The notes under the pieces: generated by a model
The model's input: the letters and a program-made list of their open reading frames with translations, nothing else
The model's database searches: none
What the model was told of the DNA's origin: nothing
Shown: positions 10,346 through 21,476 of the stretch, one piece after another
Numbering within the stretch: the first letter of the stretch is position 1
How the letters are laid out: each line of letters starts with the position of its first letter
Source of the DNA: Lateolabrax maculatus
Lineage: Eukaryota; Chordata; Actinopteri; Acropomatiformes; Lateolabracidae
Assembly: GCA_031216445.1 (NCBI GenBank)
Contig: CM062214.1
Coordinates: forward strand, 19,645,001 to 19,709,000
Length of the DNA stretch: 64,000 nucleotides
Direction of reading: 5' to 3'
Position numbers and translations under genes: made by a program

Positions 10346-13300
10346 ATTCCTTTCTGCTCTGATTCTTTGCCAGTTTTTACTATTCTGTCATTTTCCCAAT
10401 GTTCTATCATGTATAAAGATTTTTCTTTTATGTATTTTGACGCTCTCCACAAATAAGCTGAAAAATCCAAAAGTTCACAAGAAAGCTAGAGAAAGAAAGA
10501 ATAGTATTGTGTAAGTTAAAATAAATATTTTATTGGAGCAGCGCTCATTAAGCAGCCATTAAAAACTGTTCAATTCCTTTCTTTTCTCACTACAAGAGGC
10601 TGCCTAGATATTACATCTTGTGACTACAGGATGTTAAAGTGATCTTATTCTGAGTCAACAACTGGATACCTGTGTGGACATTTCCCCCATTGTAGAGAAA
10701 CTGTTTCTCTGGATCACCACAGTGCTGGAAATCAGGGAGTGAGTGAAAAACCAATGCTTCTGAGAGGATGATGCAACTCCCCTGGCACGAACAGAGATGT
10801 TAAGGGTTTCTAAAAAAATGGGGATGTCCAGTACTCCACAAGCCAAAGTAGTAACATCCATGGAAAATCTGCCTGTGTCTAAGCTTTAGAAGTGGTGACA
10901 ATGGTTTTCATCGTTCGTGAGGTCCTCGAATATCTAAGTCATGTTTCAGCTTCCTCATCAGTATCATACAGGCCAACCAACCTGGTGAGTGGATTGTATG
11001 TGCAAGGTTTCGTCTAAGAAAAAAGCTTCTTCTTGGTTTGAGAAGCTCTACAATAGGCATAATAAATATGATGTAAAAAGAATTAGTGTGGTCACTAGAT
11101 TTCATTGTTTGTGAAGTAAACACTATACTGAGTTAAGTTGAAGACAAAGAAAAACATTTCTGCCCAAATTAATTCAAATGCACATTTCTTCATTGTGACT
11201 GTTAAAGAGTGTGGCCCCAGCCTTCTTCAGAAATCTGTGTGCAGACGCTATCCAAGACTCTATAGTAAGGATTAGACAGAGAATCAATAGAGGTCCTTTG
11301 TCCAAGGAATTATGATTTGATGCATATGTAAATGTGAAGTAGAAGAAGGGGCGGGTGAAATACTGGTAAATGTTCAGTCAGAGCACAGAAGCACATTCAG
11401 CGAGTTTATGGTACAACACCACCAGCTTCATATGCACTGTAAGGTTACCTGTCAGTAGGCTCTTTGATCTGTAGGCTATAGAGGGCACACATTTGCATGT
11501 TTCTGTGTGCTGCTCATGCACCTACTATACTGGTACTTTCTTGTCACTTGTCAAAAAGTTTATTTTGCTACCATCATTATTGATATTTTATCACCTATGA
11601 CATTGACCCTTTCTTTCACTCTATGAGTGATATCCAACAAGACTTTGAAAAGTATATCGTCACAAATGTCACCATTGGCAAACAGCAGTCTGTCATCCTG
11701 CCCATCCACATGACTGTCACTTTAGAGTGTTTGCTTGCTCTTTATTTATTTTACCTTTCTGCTGAGCACAGCAACTGCACTGAATGTGAGCCATCCAGTC
11801 GACAAAGCACTGATTAATTGTCTGCCTGCAACAAGAGAGAGTGAGAGCAGCAGGGGGAGGAGGTTTAGAGAATGGATGGTAAAGAGGATAGCAGGGGGAT
11901 AACTGTCCATGCAAGCTTTGACAAGTCCAATGTGGAAAAGCACATAGCCCTCTGGCTGAATCGTGTGCCTCCTATTGTGCATGTATGCATTTCTAGTGGG
12001 TGAATCCAACTCTGTGCATACCTGTCCCTGTGTATATCTGTCTTCCTCTCAGCCAGTGTGTGCCTGTGTTTGCTTCCTTTGCTTCCAAACCACAGGCATG
12101 CAAGCTTTTTTCTTGCATACATGTAATGCTGTTTCTGTGTTACACAGCACAGCGGTTACTCTGCTGACATTAATCCCTCGCTCTCCTCTCCCTGCAGGAG
12201 GTCAGATGTGTGACATCTCATCAGCCAGGCTGTATTTGAGATAAGTGAGGAATCAATACTTATTGATTAGGGGAGTCGCCACAAGAAACGTATCTCTTAC
12301 CCCGCCTGTTTTGCCTCAGCGTCCCGGTATAGAAAGCAGATGGCCCTGCGTACTCAATGGTGCTCAGCACACGGGACGTGTTTAGTGGCCCATACACAAC
12401 CTCTCCACAGGACTCAGCTGTGTCCTACTGCCTCTCCAACAGACTGACAAATTTAGATTCTTATGCAGACATACATACACTGTGGCACTCTCTCACAGAA
12501 AGACATGTCAAGGAATACAACTCTTAACATTTTCGAGAAATATTGTGAAATGCAATTTAATCAGAGAATGATTGATTAAAATGCTGTTTTGTATTTTTTA
12601 CAATTGTCACTCTTTAGAAAAGATTTGTCATTATGTTGAGTAAGTGTAAACCATTCTTTATATTTATGTGTGATGTGCAGTAAATGCCTGGGTGTTGATG
12701 TACTACGCTTAATCTTACTGGACCTTGACAAGGGAGGAAATGAGCTCAGATTTCCCACAACCCATCACTCCCACTCATCGATTCAGATCCAATTTACTGC
12801 CCCAGGCCTTTTACTCTTGCTGACACTGGTCATCTTGCCATATGGCTCAACTATATGAATTTATGTTTCTTTTTCAGTTTGGGTGTAGTTGGGAGCTCTG
12901 TATTCAATTTTCCAAAGGAAAACATTGAACCCTCTATACCTGAACAGGTGTGGAGTGGGAGGTAAAAACCAACTGGGAGGGAGTGGGAGGTCACTAACTC
13001 AGCACAATGAGCAATCTACCACATGATCAGAATAAATAAACCACCAGTTATCCTGTCCTCCAGAAGAAGAGAGATACTCAAAAAGGTTTTAATTAAATTG
13101 TTTATGTTAATCTATAATTGATAATGTGATCTGATATGAGATCAGGAAAGAGGAAACTTGTTTCACAGATACAAGAGTGGCACATACCTCTGCCATATGA
13201 TTTGCTTGTGTTCCATTAAAACTATTGATAACAAATACTGAACTGCTTGAGTAAAACGTCGCTGAAAATGGCAGAAAAACATTTCCTCATGGTTGACACA

Positions 13301-13737
13301 TCATATTAAATCAAATTCTTAAATTTCACATCTGAAACGGCTATCTGTGTTTATTTTTGTATTCCAGTAAATTAACACATTGTGTGGGAGGTTCACTAGT
13401 GACTGCTGATGCAGAATAAGCAAAAGTCCCTGTTCTGCTGGGGTTGTTTTATTAACATATTGTAAACTGCTAGCCTTATGAGGTCTCTAATGACAGATAA
13501 TTTGTGCTATTAAATGCTTGTGCACCATGTCAACATAACGTGACGGGTGTAGAAAGCTGTGTGGTTTCTAACTGCATACTTTATCTGTCATAGGCAGATC
13601 CATTATTTTGGGAAGTCACTACAGCGTGTGGCATCATTATACAAACAAATAAATAAGGTAGAGCATCTCCTGCTCAGTTTTCTTTCTATTTCAGTAGAGG
13701 GCTCATTTTTCAGTGCTGAAGGATGTGGGTTGTAAAC

Positions 13738-13757
13738 AAAAAAAAAAAAAAAAAAAA
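13738..13757. repeat. poly-A tract
   Basis: A run of about 20 A residues, possibly the tail of an old retroelement, although no body is recognised to its left. Confidence 0.8.
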
Positions 13758-16700
13758 TTAAAGAAAAACAAACATTTCTTTTGACAGATAGGCTTTTGTT
13801 TTAGGAGATGTAACTCACTCATTTTATTTCTGAATTGAGTGTACACACTCCACTGAAGAGCATGATTAAGCACACAGACACATTCACAGGAATAAACACA
13901 TAGAAGTTTTGAAGACTAACAGAGAGATGTATTTTCTGTGGAAATCCAGGATTTCGTAATAACTTCCTGTGTCTGAGTTGTAGGACAGTGCCAATGAAGA
14001 AAATTCTCCCAGAGACAAAGGGGTGCAGCTAAACAAATTTGTTATTGTAAAACCAATGAGGAAGTGACTGAAGCAGTAACGATACTTTGATCATGCAAAG
14101 TGTTGTGCTGATCAGGCAGTTTTGCATGACCTTGAATTAAAAAAAAACTCCAGGATCAAAATAGCCCCAAGCAGAGCAGATGTTCATACATAAATATGCG
14201 TACTGTGATGTCAAAGACTAGGCCATATGTTTCCTTCCTTTTCTAGAATATCTTTTTTTGTTTCTTTTTTACATAATGCATTACTTCGAAGGTTAAGCTA
14301 TTTTTACTGGACAGTGGGGTATATGTATTTTGTTTACATTTTCTTTCAAGGCCACCACTTGACAGACGTAAGGGTTCTGTTAAGCATAAATATTTTTGTT
14401 CCTTTTGCTGATTCAGTGTGAAAAACTACTTTGTGTGCCTTGTATTTTTTACATGTGAACACAATATTTTGTGTACAAGGGTATTTTTTTTCTTCTCCAT
14501 TGGGTAAAATCTGTGTGTGCATCTTATTCAAATGGAATATTTTCCTTTCGTTCATCAAGGAATCTTATATATGTATTACACAGCTCTCTTTGAATTTGAA
14601 AGTAGTTGCTGAACACAGTGGGAGGGATAATCACATAACCAAAAAGTTTATTGTCCCAAAAACCAGGATCATTTGGGAATAGCCGTGTTGTTCTTGAGGA
14701 TTTCTTGCCATTTGCCTTAAAGAGTTATTCCCAGACTGCAGCCTTTCTCAGTCACTCACATGACCCTCGCTGCCCTGAGAAGATGCTCATGACCTGTTTG
14801 TCACACTGCTCCGCTTTCCCATCAGACACAGGATATGTGTGTCAACAGGGGAGGACTCCATACTGAGACATCCTGAGTATCGCAAAGCCAAACAGATGTT
14901 GTGGTTGCACTGTTAAGCAGTACATGTCATCAGCTTCTTTGTAAAAAAGAAAACAACAACAAAAAAAGAACAAAGAATAAACCTTAATTAACATTGTACA
15001 TCACCTCAGACACTTAAGATGTCTGCAGTGGAATGTGGCCTTGTCCACTCCCACCAGATTAACAAGTCTTTGAAACTGCACTTTCGCATTACACAGCACT
15101 AGGCCTGAAGTAGTTCTCCAAGAACTGATCTATAATCTGCTACTTAAGCATAAATACACTGCAGGGTGAAAGCACTCATGAAGATGAAACCGGAGGTTCT
15201 GCGTGTCAGGATTTGTGATGTCAGCATATGTGATGAGTTTTAATGAGCCCAATATATTGGGGAATCACACCCATGTCAGGTTATTTATGCATTACACCAA
15301 AGTGGATCTTAAGACCCTGATCAATTTTAAGTAGTTATTCATCTTAATTAATAATATACTCCATTACTTAAATGACACAAGGATCTTTTGAGTAATGGTG
15401 CCAGCTACAATCAATAGGGAACCCACTCATGTTATGTGTGGATGATTTAAAGTCCAGTGCATTTACAGTAGCTTTTTGTAGTGCTTACTTAGCACGGATA
15501 GCAATTAAAGAAGCAGTTTATGGTGCAGAGGGAATCAGGTTAATTTCATTATGTTTACACAAAGGTTCTTGTCTGAACCAATAATGCCCAAAGACAACAT
15601 GTAGTTAAGTATTATTATGATTATGGTAGTTTAGATATTTAACAGGCACATTCATCTTGAGAGGTTGACCTCTGGCCTTTTCATACAGATGTATGATACG
15701 CCTGCCTGGTTCTGCTGTCGGCCTTACTGTATAGTTACAACTCCTAACCTCAGTCTGGGGCTCTGCAGAACGTAACACAGTCAACCTTTTCAGTACTTTA
15801 GTCTGAAAAAAATCATACTGAACACAAGTCCAGTCCTGTTTTACTTTTCAAAGCAAAATAAACCCCAGTAAGTTTGTGAAAAATAACTTTGCTTGAATTT
15901 TCTTGCCACAGCAGAGCTGCAATGCGTTTCCTAACTCAGACCACTTTCAGCTCATTCTAATTACACAATAGAGTACCCACTCATTCAGTCTTAATGACAC
16001 ATATCACTTGTGGAAATCACATAAAACATGGAAAGAACAACATTTGGACTGCATCCAAAAAGGCCATGGATCCTGTGCGGTCATCACTGTGGTGAGCCAT
16101 TTGTGGGTTAGGTTTTTGTCAGGCAGTGACTAACAGTGATTCAGGGAAGCGTGTTTAATGATTCAGAGGTGAGTTGTGAGAACTGCACCTTCTTTCAGGG
16201 TCTTTTTCTCCACAAACTTTCAAAGCCTAGTGACCCGTATTCCTACCATCTGTAATGATACTGCTGCATACCTCTGCATCTGCAACTGAATTAAGTGATA
16301 TACAATTTTTCCAATGTTGCTTACTACCTTCTCCTGCTGACTTGACTGGCGCTAGTAGCTGTACTGGTTTGTGGGTTATGCATGCCAGTCAAATGATACT
16401 GTGTGTTGCAATCAGAGAAGCACAGATGACATCATGTTCACATCATTGAGCAATGTGTAAGGATAAATAGCACAGTACCATTGGAAGTTATAGTGCCTAG
16501 TAAGATCATTTTACACTGTACTTGTGGGCTGAATATTACCTCCCGCGGCTATACTGGGCACCGTTATTTTTATTTAATCAAATAATGACTTATTTTCCCT
16601 CAGTAGTAGTTACTGTAGGTGGCAATGTAATTACATTTCTCACATTTCCAATCCACTAATTTCAAAGCGCTGTGTTCAGTCTGAAAGATGGCTCTATCTG

Positions 16701-16779
16701 TAAAGGCTTTTGATGCCAGCAGATGAGAGGTTTGCACAGATGCCGAGTGGCTCCAGTCTAAAGAGGAGAGTCCTCCCTC

Positions 16780-16985
16780 TTACCTAGCACAGACAGGCAC
16801 GAGGCTACTGCTGAGCTGGCACCAGAACAAAGCCCTCCAACAGCTGCTTGATAATGTGCAACCATTAATTACATTCTGATGCCTCAAGTCTGGCCTGTGT
16901 CGCTGAGCAGAGAACCCTCGCCTCGCCGAGCATGGAGGAATTATGTAAGAATGCGCTGCACAATGTTAAACAGACACAACACTGT
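16780..16985. promoter_or_regulatory. candidate conserved non-coding block
   Basis: Less AT-rich than the flanks. It contains CAACAGCTGCTTG (E-box CAGCTG), AACCATTAATTACATTCTG (TAATTA core), and CGCTGAGCAGAG. It could be an enhancer of plekha5 or plcz1; conservation is untested. Confidence 0.2.
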
Positions 16986-19105
16986 ATGTACTTAATAATG
17001 ATTCTCTTCTGCACTTTTACATATTCAGACCCAGGGTCTGCTTTAGGACATGAATTAATATTTTGTGAGTTGAATTGAGTCTTGAGAAGCTGGTTGTACT
17101 GTGTTATTCAGCTAATCTTGTTTCTTTTATTCTGTCTCAAACAAGGGGGTAAAGTAACTTTGTATTGTACGCTGCAGAGTCAATTTTGTATTTGCATCAC
17201 ATTATGACCAGATTCTCAGTTAAGTATAACGTAACATTTAGTGGATCCCAGAGAAATCAGTGCCTGACAAAATGAATAAGCAAATCTCTAGGAGTCAAGG
17301 ACTTATTGACTTGTTCTCCATATATTTCCATTTTCTGTTACTCAACTAGATGCTGTTGAGAAAGGTTTACACACAGCCTCACATGCATGTCCTCTACTAG
17401 CTCTACCTTTTGCAGAAAGACTAACATTCTTCGTCACTCTCATTTAGGCTCCCACTTTAACTAAATGGTATTGGGTTGATTGAGTGCTGATGATAAGCTA
17501 CAGTACAGTAAAGCATTTATCATTCACCCTGGCAACTGTGGGCTGCAGTTGAAAAATGTCTGCTCCTGCCAAAAGAAGAACTACATGAACTAACTCACAG
17601 TGCCGGATTTTTTTGTTACGTCAGTATTGTCGGACCTTGGAAATGTAAGTTCATGCAAACTAGCATATTGAGTAGGGGAGCTGTGAATTCTCAATCATCC
17701 CTCTTACACAGGATCCTGTGGAGAAATGTCAGTCAAAGGGAAACCAAATTGAAATGAGTTTACTGGCTTTCTTTAAAAATACTTTTATAGTAATACTAAT
17801 CTGTCTATTAATTCAAAGGTTTGTGTGTCATATATCAGCTTAGTTATGAATTAATCATTTTAAGAGTTAAAACGTGCTTGAATGTTCCACTTTTCTTTTC
17901 CAAGTGCTACAAATGGCAAGAAATAGGCCCACTGAGAAGATTTGCCTGTTGGAAAACTGAGAAGCAGTGACCCTGGCTTTCAGACACTTTCAGATCCCAC
18001 GGGTATACCAGCACATACAGGTAGATATCAGGCTCTAATCCAATTATTTCCACCCTAATGGATTTTATTCATAGATATTCTGTAAGGGATTAAAGGGTGA
18101 TGGAAAAGATGGGGCTTGGGCAAGTAAGGTATTGCACCTATTTAGTTAAAAAGATACTCTAACTGTTCAAACAGATATACAGTTTGTATCAAAAGGTTAG
18201 GAAATGGATTGTATTTAACTGTGCTTTATGCAACAAAGCCTCTGCACTCACCTCAAATTGATGCCTGGTTAATGAAACGGGCACATGAAGCTCAGCTTTT
18301 TTTAATATTGTTATGTTCTTTTTTCTCATGAACCATTGTCTAAACTACCTGGGGAAAAAACAGCGGTTCTTTTGTACGCTGTTCTGCCCAAATAAGTAAA
18401 ACAAAGGGATCAGTGTTTGACAGATAACAAGGAGAGGCAGCAGTGCCTAACTGTCTAACTGCTTCCCCTCCTCTAAAGTGGATGACCTGGCAGTTAGCAG
18501 ATATGTCCACTTCCCACCACCACAACCTCCAGCTGCCTCAACAGCAGTGGCTTACCATGTGTCCAGAACACAATACAGCACAGTGCCAACAAACAGGCCA
18601 TAAGCGGTGTTGGATGACTTGTCTTTGTATGATGTGAAAGGCTGATGCTGCCGTTTCACAGCACAATAACAAAAGGCAGAGACCAAGACCTTAAAGGTAG
18701 AGTTGAAAGTGTGTGCGATGCTGTGCTGTGACAGGGGCCACAAAAGCTGCAAGTTTACCATGTGTCACCTGGTTTGTACTAATTTAAGTGATCATTTGTT
18801 TTGGACTATGCACCACTAAAGCACTACTATCTGACATGAGAAGGGACTCAAAGTGGCTCCAGCTATTACCTGAACTACAGGCACAGTGAAGTCTCATTGT
18901 GTCAAAATACAGTTTTCTTTTTGTACGTTTTTTTGGCATTTAACTGTATCAGATAGCAGACAGTCATAAGGGGAGATGAGGGGGGAAAGCGATGAAGGAT
19001 GACATGCAACAAAGGTCCTTGGCTTGACTTAAGGGCTCAAGGAGGTTGCTGTTACATGGTGAGTGTCTTAGACACCTCGGTCGTCAGCAATACCCATGTT
19101 GCCGT

Positions 19106-19529
19106 GGCTGGATTAACCAGTTATGGGGGCCTGGGGCAAGATTTGCTATTAGCCCCTTATTGACCTTCCTAAAGAGCATGTTGCATAGTTTTTAATTGAT
19201 GAGCTCAATCAAATCACCACAGGAGGGAGTTAATAGGCCCTTTTCACTGAAGACATTTTGACATGTCACAATACAATCCATGGTGGCTGAATTCCATGTA
19301 GCTTCTTCAGATATTGGGGTCCTGGCAGTGTGCATACTGGCTTACAGCCTTATGTCCAGCTGGGGCCCCTGAATAAAGGAGCCATGTTGATGTTAATACC
19401 AACACCTGTGCTTTTCCCTATGATAACAAGTCCAACTGTCCGCTGTGAAAAAAAAGGCACGGGGGGGGGGGGGGGGGGGGGGGGGCCCACCGGATCAATT
19501 CTTCCCCCCTGGGGCAGGTTGATCCGGCC
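19106..19529. mobile_element. MITE with 13-bp imperfect terminal inverted repeats
   Basis: The left end GGCTGGATTAACC and the reverse complement of the right end GGCCGGATCAACC match at 11 of 13 positions. Inner sequence also mirrors (GGGGGCCTGGGGCAAG on the left, CCCCTGGGGCAGG on the right). There is no transposase frame, so it is non-autonomous. Near its right end it carries a run of 25 G residues (19461-19485). It ends about 340 bp upstream of the plekha5 start codon. The family is not assigned. Confidence 0.55.
19461..19485. repeat. poly-G run, 25 bases
   Basis: An uninterrupted run of 25 G residues inside the MITE. The length may be unreliable in the assembly. Confidence 0.9.
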
Positions 19530-19757
19530 CTGCCCCTCACTGTACAGAGAGCTGTCTTTGTTTACATCAGTGATCATCCACGACCACAGGAAAGACAACA
19601 ACAACAAACACAGCCACAACAGAACAACAGAGAAAATAAGATAATAAAAAGTTTTATGTACAAAGAAAAATAAAAATTTGAATATGTCTATTAATTAACA
19701 TAATCACCATGTCTGTCATTGAAACCCCCTGGTGGACATATTAATTGACAGTACCTG

Positions 19758-19790
19758 CCCCCCCCCCCCCCGGGTCCGCCCCCCCCCCCC
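19758..19790. repeat. two C runs upstream of plekha5 start
   Basis: Runs of 14 and 12 C residues separated by GGGTCCG. They could form an i-motif on this strand and a G-quadruplex on the other. Confidence 0.85.
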
Positions 19791-19868
19791 GCCGTTGCCA
19801 AGGTTTCCGTGTACGCGCTGCCTCCTGCGCGAGCGGAGCCGCGCGGCTGTCACACAGTATTGCCAGAC

Positions 19869-19960
19869 ATGGCGGCGGACCTACAACCCGAGTGGATTTC
19901 TTGCCTCCCTTCTTCCTGGAGTTACGGGGTTACCCGGGATGGACGCGTCTTCTTCATCAA
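19869..19960 (+). CDS. plekha5: plekha5 coding exon 1: N-terminus and first half of WW domain 1
   Basis: ATG at 19869 opens MAADLQPEWISCLPSSW, then SYGVTRDGRVFFI plus two bases of an Asn codon, ending at the donor CAA then GTAACT (92 nt, leaving in phase 2). The match to mammalian PLEKHA5 is direct (MAADLNLEWISLPRSW and GRVFFIN). PLEKHA5 belongs to the PLEKHA5/6/7 family of WW-PH proteins; family members bind the tetraspanin TSPAN33 and PDZD11 through the tandem WW region and localise to microtubules and junctions. This half of WW1 has the first signature Trp (SSWSYG) and the beta-2 aromatic pair FF. The start was chosen because family proteins begin MAAD/MAAA and the ATG sits in a strong Kozak context in the CpG island. 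Other long frames over this exon are GC-rich shadows. Confidence 0.95.
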
Positions 19961-20114
19961 GTAACTATCCCCCCACCCGACCCCCCTACCCCCCTCCTCT
20001 CTCTCTCTCTCTCTCGGCGACAAGGGGCCATTCGTGTCCGTGTCCGAAAAAAAAAAAGTCACCGTGCGGTAAAAATGAAATGCATTTTTTTTTTTTTTCT
20101 CTCTCTCTCAACAG
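19961..20114 (+). other. plekha5: plekha5 intron 1
   Basis: A short 154-bp intron with GTAACT donor and CTCTCTCTCTCAACAG acceptor preceded by a T run. It includes a CT microsatellite at about 19995-20015. It splits an Asn codon (AA + C). Confidence 0.9.
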
Positions 20115-20191
20115 CGAAGAAGCCAAGAGTACAACCTGGCTGCACCCAGTGAGCGGCGAGGCGGTCATAACCGGGCACCGGAAAGCTCCAG
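20115..20191 (+). CDS. plekha5: plekha5 coding exon 2: second half of WW domain 1
   Basis: The 77-nt exon completes the Asn and reads EEAKSTTWLHPVSGEAV, then ITGHRKAP, ending in phase 1 at donor CCAG then GTGAGA. TTWLHP is the C-terminal WW signature with the ligand-contacting second Trp and the conserved Pro, so WW1 has both Trp residues. The sequence is nearly identical to the mammalian protein (EEAKSTTWLHPVTGEAVVTG), which makes the ortholog call firm. Confidence 0.95.
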
Positions 20192-20230
20192 GTGAGACGC
20201 CACGGCAAGTTTCTGTCTCACGGTTAAAAC

Positions 20231-20259
20231 GTCTCTCTCTCTCTCTCTCTCTCTCTCTC
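20231..20259. repeat. (CT)n microsatellite
   Basis: About 14 uninterrupted CT units in intron 2. Confidence 0.9.
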
Positions 20260-20668
20260 GCGCCCCGTTTGTCCCCGTTGCGACATCCACGCGGGGATCC
20301 TTAACGCGTGAGTGGGCTCGCGCTGTGGACAGTGGACCCCCCCCCCCCCCTCGTGTCTCCCTCTCAGGTGTCTCGGTCAGTGAAGTTTGACCCGCGGACG
20401 TGAACTTTCATTGTCACCGACGGCGCGTGTGAGTGGACACCTGTCCGACGCGCTCACCTGGTGCTCGGTCGCGCAGACTGAACCGGAGCCGGCGAAGGGT
20501 TTACCTCTGAAAACACAAAATCCTGCAGCACCGCTTTACAAACAAAAAACAAAAAAAACACAAAGCTCTGAACCGGTGTGAAACGTGGTGTGTTACAGCG
20601 GCGACGTTACCGCGCGACCGTGTACGCGTGCAGCCTCCTCGTGTAACCTGAAGTCTCTGCAGAGCACA

Positions 20669-20687
20669 CCCCCCCCCCCCCCCCCCC
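20669..20687. repeat. poly-C run, 19 bases
   Basis: An uninterrupted C run near the 3' edge of the CpG island. Confidence 0.9.
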
Positions 20688-20715
20688 ACTAATATCACTG
20701 AGTGGCCGCCGCTGA

Positions 20716-21300
20716 TCATTTTCATTATCGATTAATCTCATTAGTCTATAAAATGTCAAATATAAGGGGAAAAGGCTCATCAGAATCTGACACAGCCGAA
20801 AGCCATTAGACCGGAAACGATTAGTTGATTAATCGATTATAGTGCAAATATTTGATATTGTATACAAATAATCCTTAGTTTCAGCTTCACAGTTGTGAGG
20901 ATTTTCTGCTTTTATGTGTCTTATGTTATAGTAAAATGGATATCTCTGGGTTTTGGACAGATGGTCAGACAAAAAAATGTTACATTGAGCTTTAGGAACG
21001 TGTGATGGGTAGATTTCACTTTCTACTGCCATTTTAAAGACCAAACGATTGATCAAGAAAAAATAATTGATTAATTGATATTTAAAATAATAGCTAGTTG
21101 CAGCCGTAAAGGTGAAGTTTAGTGAGATATTTTGTTGATTTTTATAAAGAAGTAGGAAATCCTCACATTGGAGAAGACAACCAGCAAATGTTTGGCATTC
21201 TTGCTTGTAAAATGACAAAAATTATAAATAGAGTTTCAAAATAGTTGCCAATTAATGTTTTTTCGATACTGTAACCAACTAATTGTAGTATCTCTGCATT
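20716..21300. mobile_element. piled-up hAT-like MITE fragments
   Basis: Three blocks carry the landmarks of a repeat common in percomorph fish whose ends read GGGCTGCAACTA and whose body is full of ATCGATTAATC. First: TTTTCATTATCGATTAATCTC followed by GTCTATAAAATGTCA. Second: AACGATTAGTTGATTAATCG, then TGTGAGGATTTTCTGCTTTT, GGGTTTTGGACAGATGGTC and a tail AGCTAGTTGCAGCCG ending at 21106. Third, in reverse: AATCCTCACATTGGAGAAG, CAGCAAATGTTTGGCATTC and AAAATAGTTGCCAATTAATG. No transposase is encoded. The hAT assignment is from memory of the consensus. The 129-codon minus frame at 21218-20829 is a shadow of this repeat. Confidence 0.6.
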
Positions 21301-21418
21301 TCAGTGTTTGAATTGACAGCTGGGAATGCATAGCCCTAGTTAATTTAATACACACAACATCTGTTTGTTCCACCAGTTTGTGTTCACGTGTTTCTGTCCA
21401 CCACCTTCTCTTTCACAG

Positions 21419-21476
21419 ACCTACCCACTGGATGGGAGGAAGGATATACTTTCGAGGGTGCACGGTGCTTTATCAA
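21419..21476 (+). CDS. plekha5: plekha5 coding exon 3: first half of WW domain 2
   Basis: The 58-nt exon reads (G)AC for Asp, then LPTGWEEGYTFEGARCFI and AA of an Asn codon, ending in phase 2 at donor CAA then GTGAGT. It carries the first Trp of WW2 (PTGWEEG). At the beta-2 aromatic position it has Cys-Phe where the mammalian protein has Tyr-Tyr (GARYYIN), so one aromatic of the ligand pocket is missing. The break at the Asn codon is at the same place and phase as in WW1. Confidence 0.95.

Larger units (their letters stand above)
9331..19100. other. intergenic DNA between plcz1 and plekha5, second part
   Basis: AT-rich with no credible exon on either strand. It contains an A run at about 13738-13757, a smaller purine/A-rich tract at about 14945-14980, and the candidate regulatory blocks listed separately. 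Open frames of 60-90 codons on both strands have no recognisable translation. In mammals CAPZA3 lies between PLCZ1 and PLEKHA5, but no capping-protein reading frame is visible here. Confidence 0.5.
19745..20700 (+). promoter_or_regulatory. plekha5: plekha5 CpG-island promoter
   Basis: An abrupt rise in CpG around the first two exons (for example GCGCGAGCGGAGCCGCGCGG just before the start codon). There is no clear TATA box. The start codon lies in GACATGGCGGCGG, which fits both a Kozak context and a YY1-like element. The island is broken by C runs at 19758-19771, 19779-19790, 20337-20350 and 20669-20687, and by CT tracts at about 19995-20015 and 20231-20259. The transcription start is probably between about 19790 and 19860, by inference from the CpG peak. 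Confidence 0.7.
20192..21418 (+). other. plekha5: plekha5 intron 2
   Basis: A 1.2-kb intron from GTGAGA to TTCTCTTTCACAG. Its first third is still CpG-rich, with a CT tract and C runs; the rest is filled by MITE fragments (listed). No extra exon is seen. Confidence 0.9.

Noticed and set aside
3492..19100. Possible capza3 gene, expected from mammalian gene order
   Set aside because: No frame resembles an F-actin-capping alpha subunit; CAPZA3 is a mammalian retrogene, so absence in fish is expected.
19732..20304. Plus-strand frame of 190 codons over plekha5 exons 1 and 2
   Set aside because: It is a shadow through the GC-rich island, intron 1 and the CT tract; it borrows part of exon 2 but misses the MAADL start.
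20829..21218. Minus-strand frame of 129 codons in intron 2
   Set aside because: It coincides with the MITE fragments and has no transposase-like residues.
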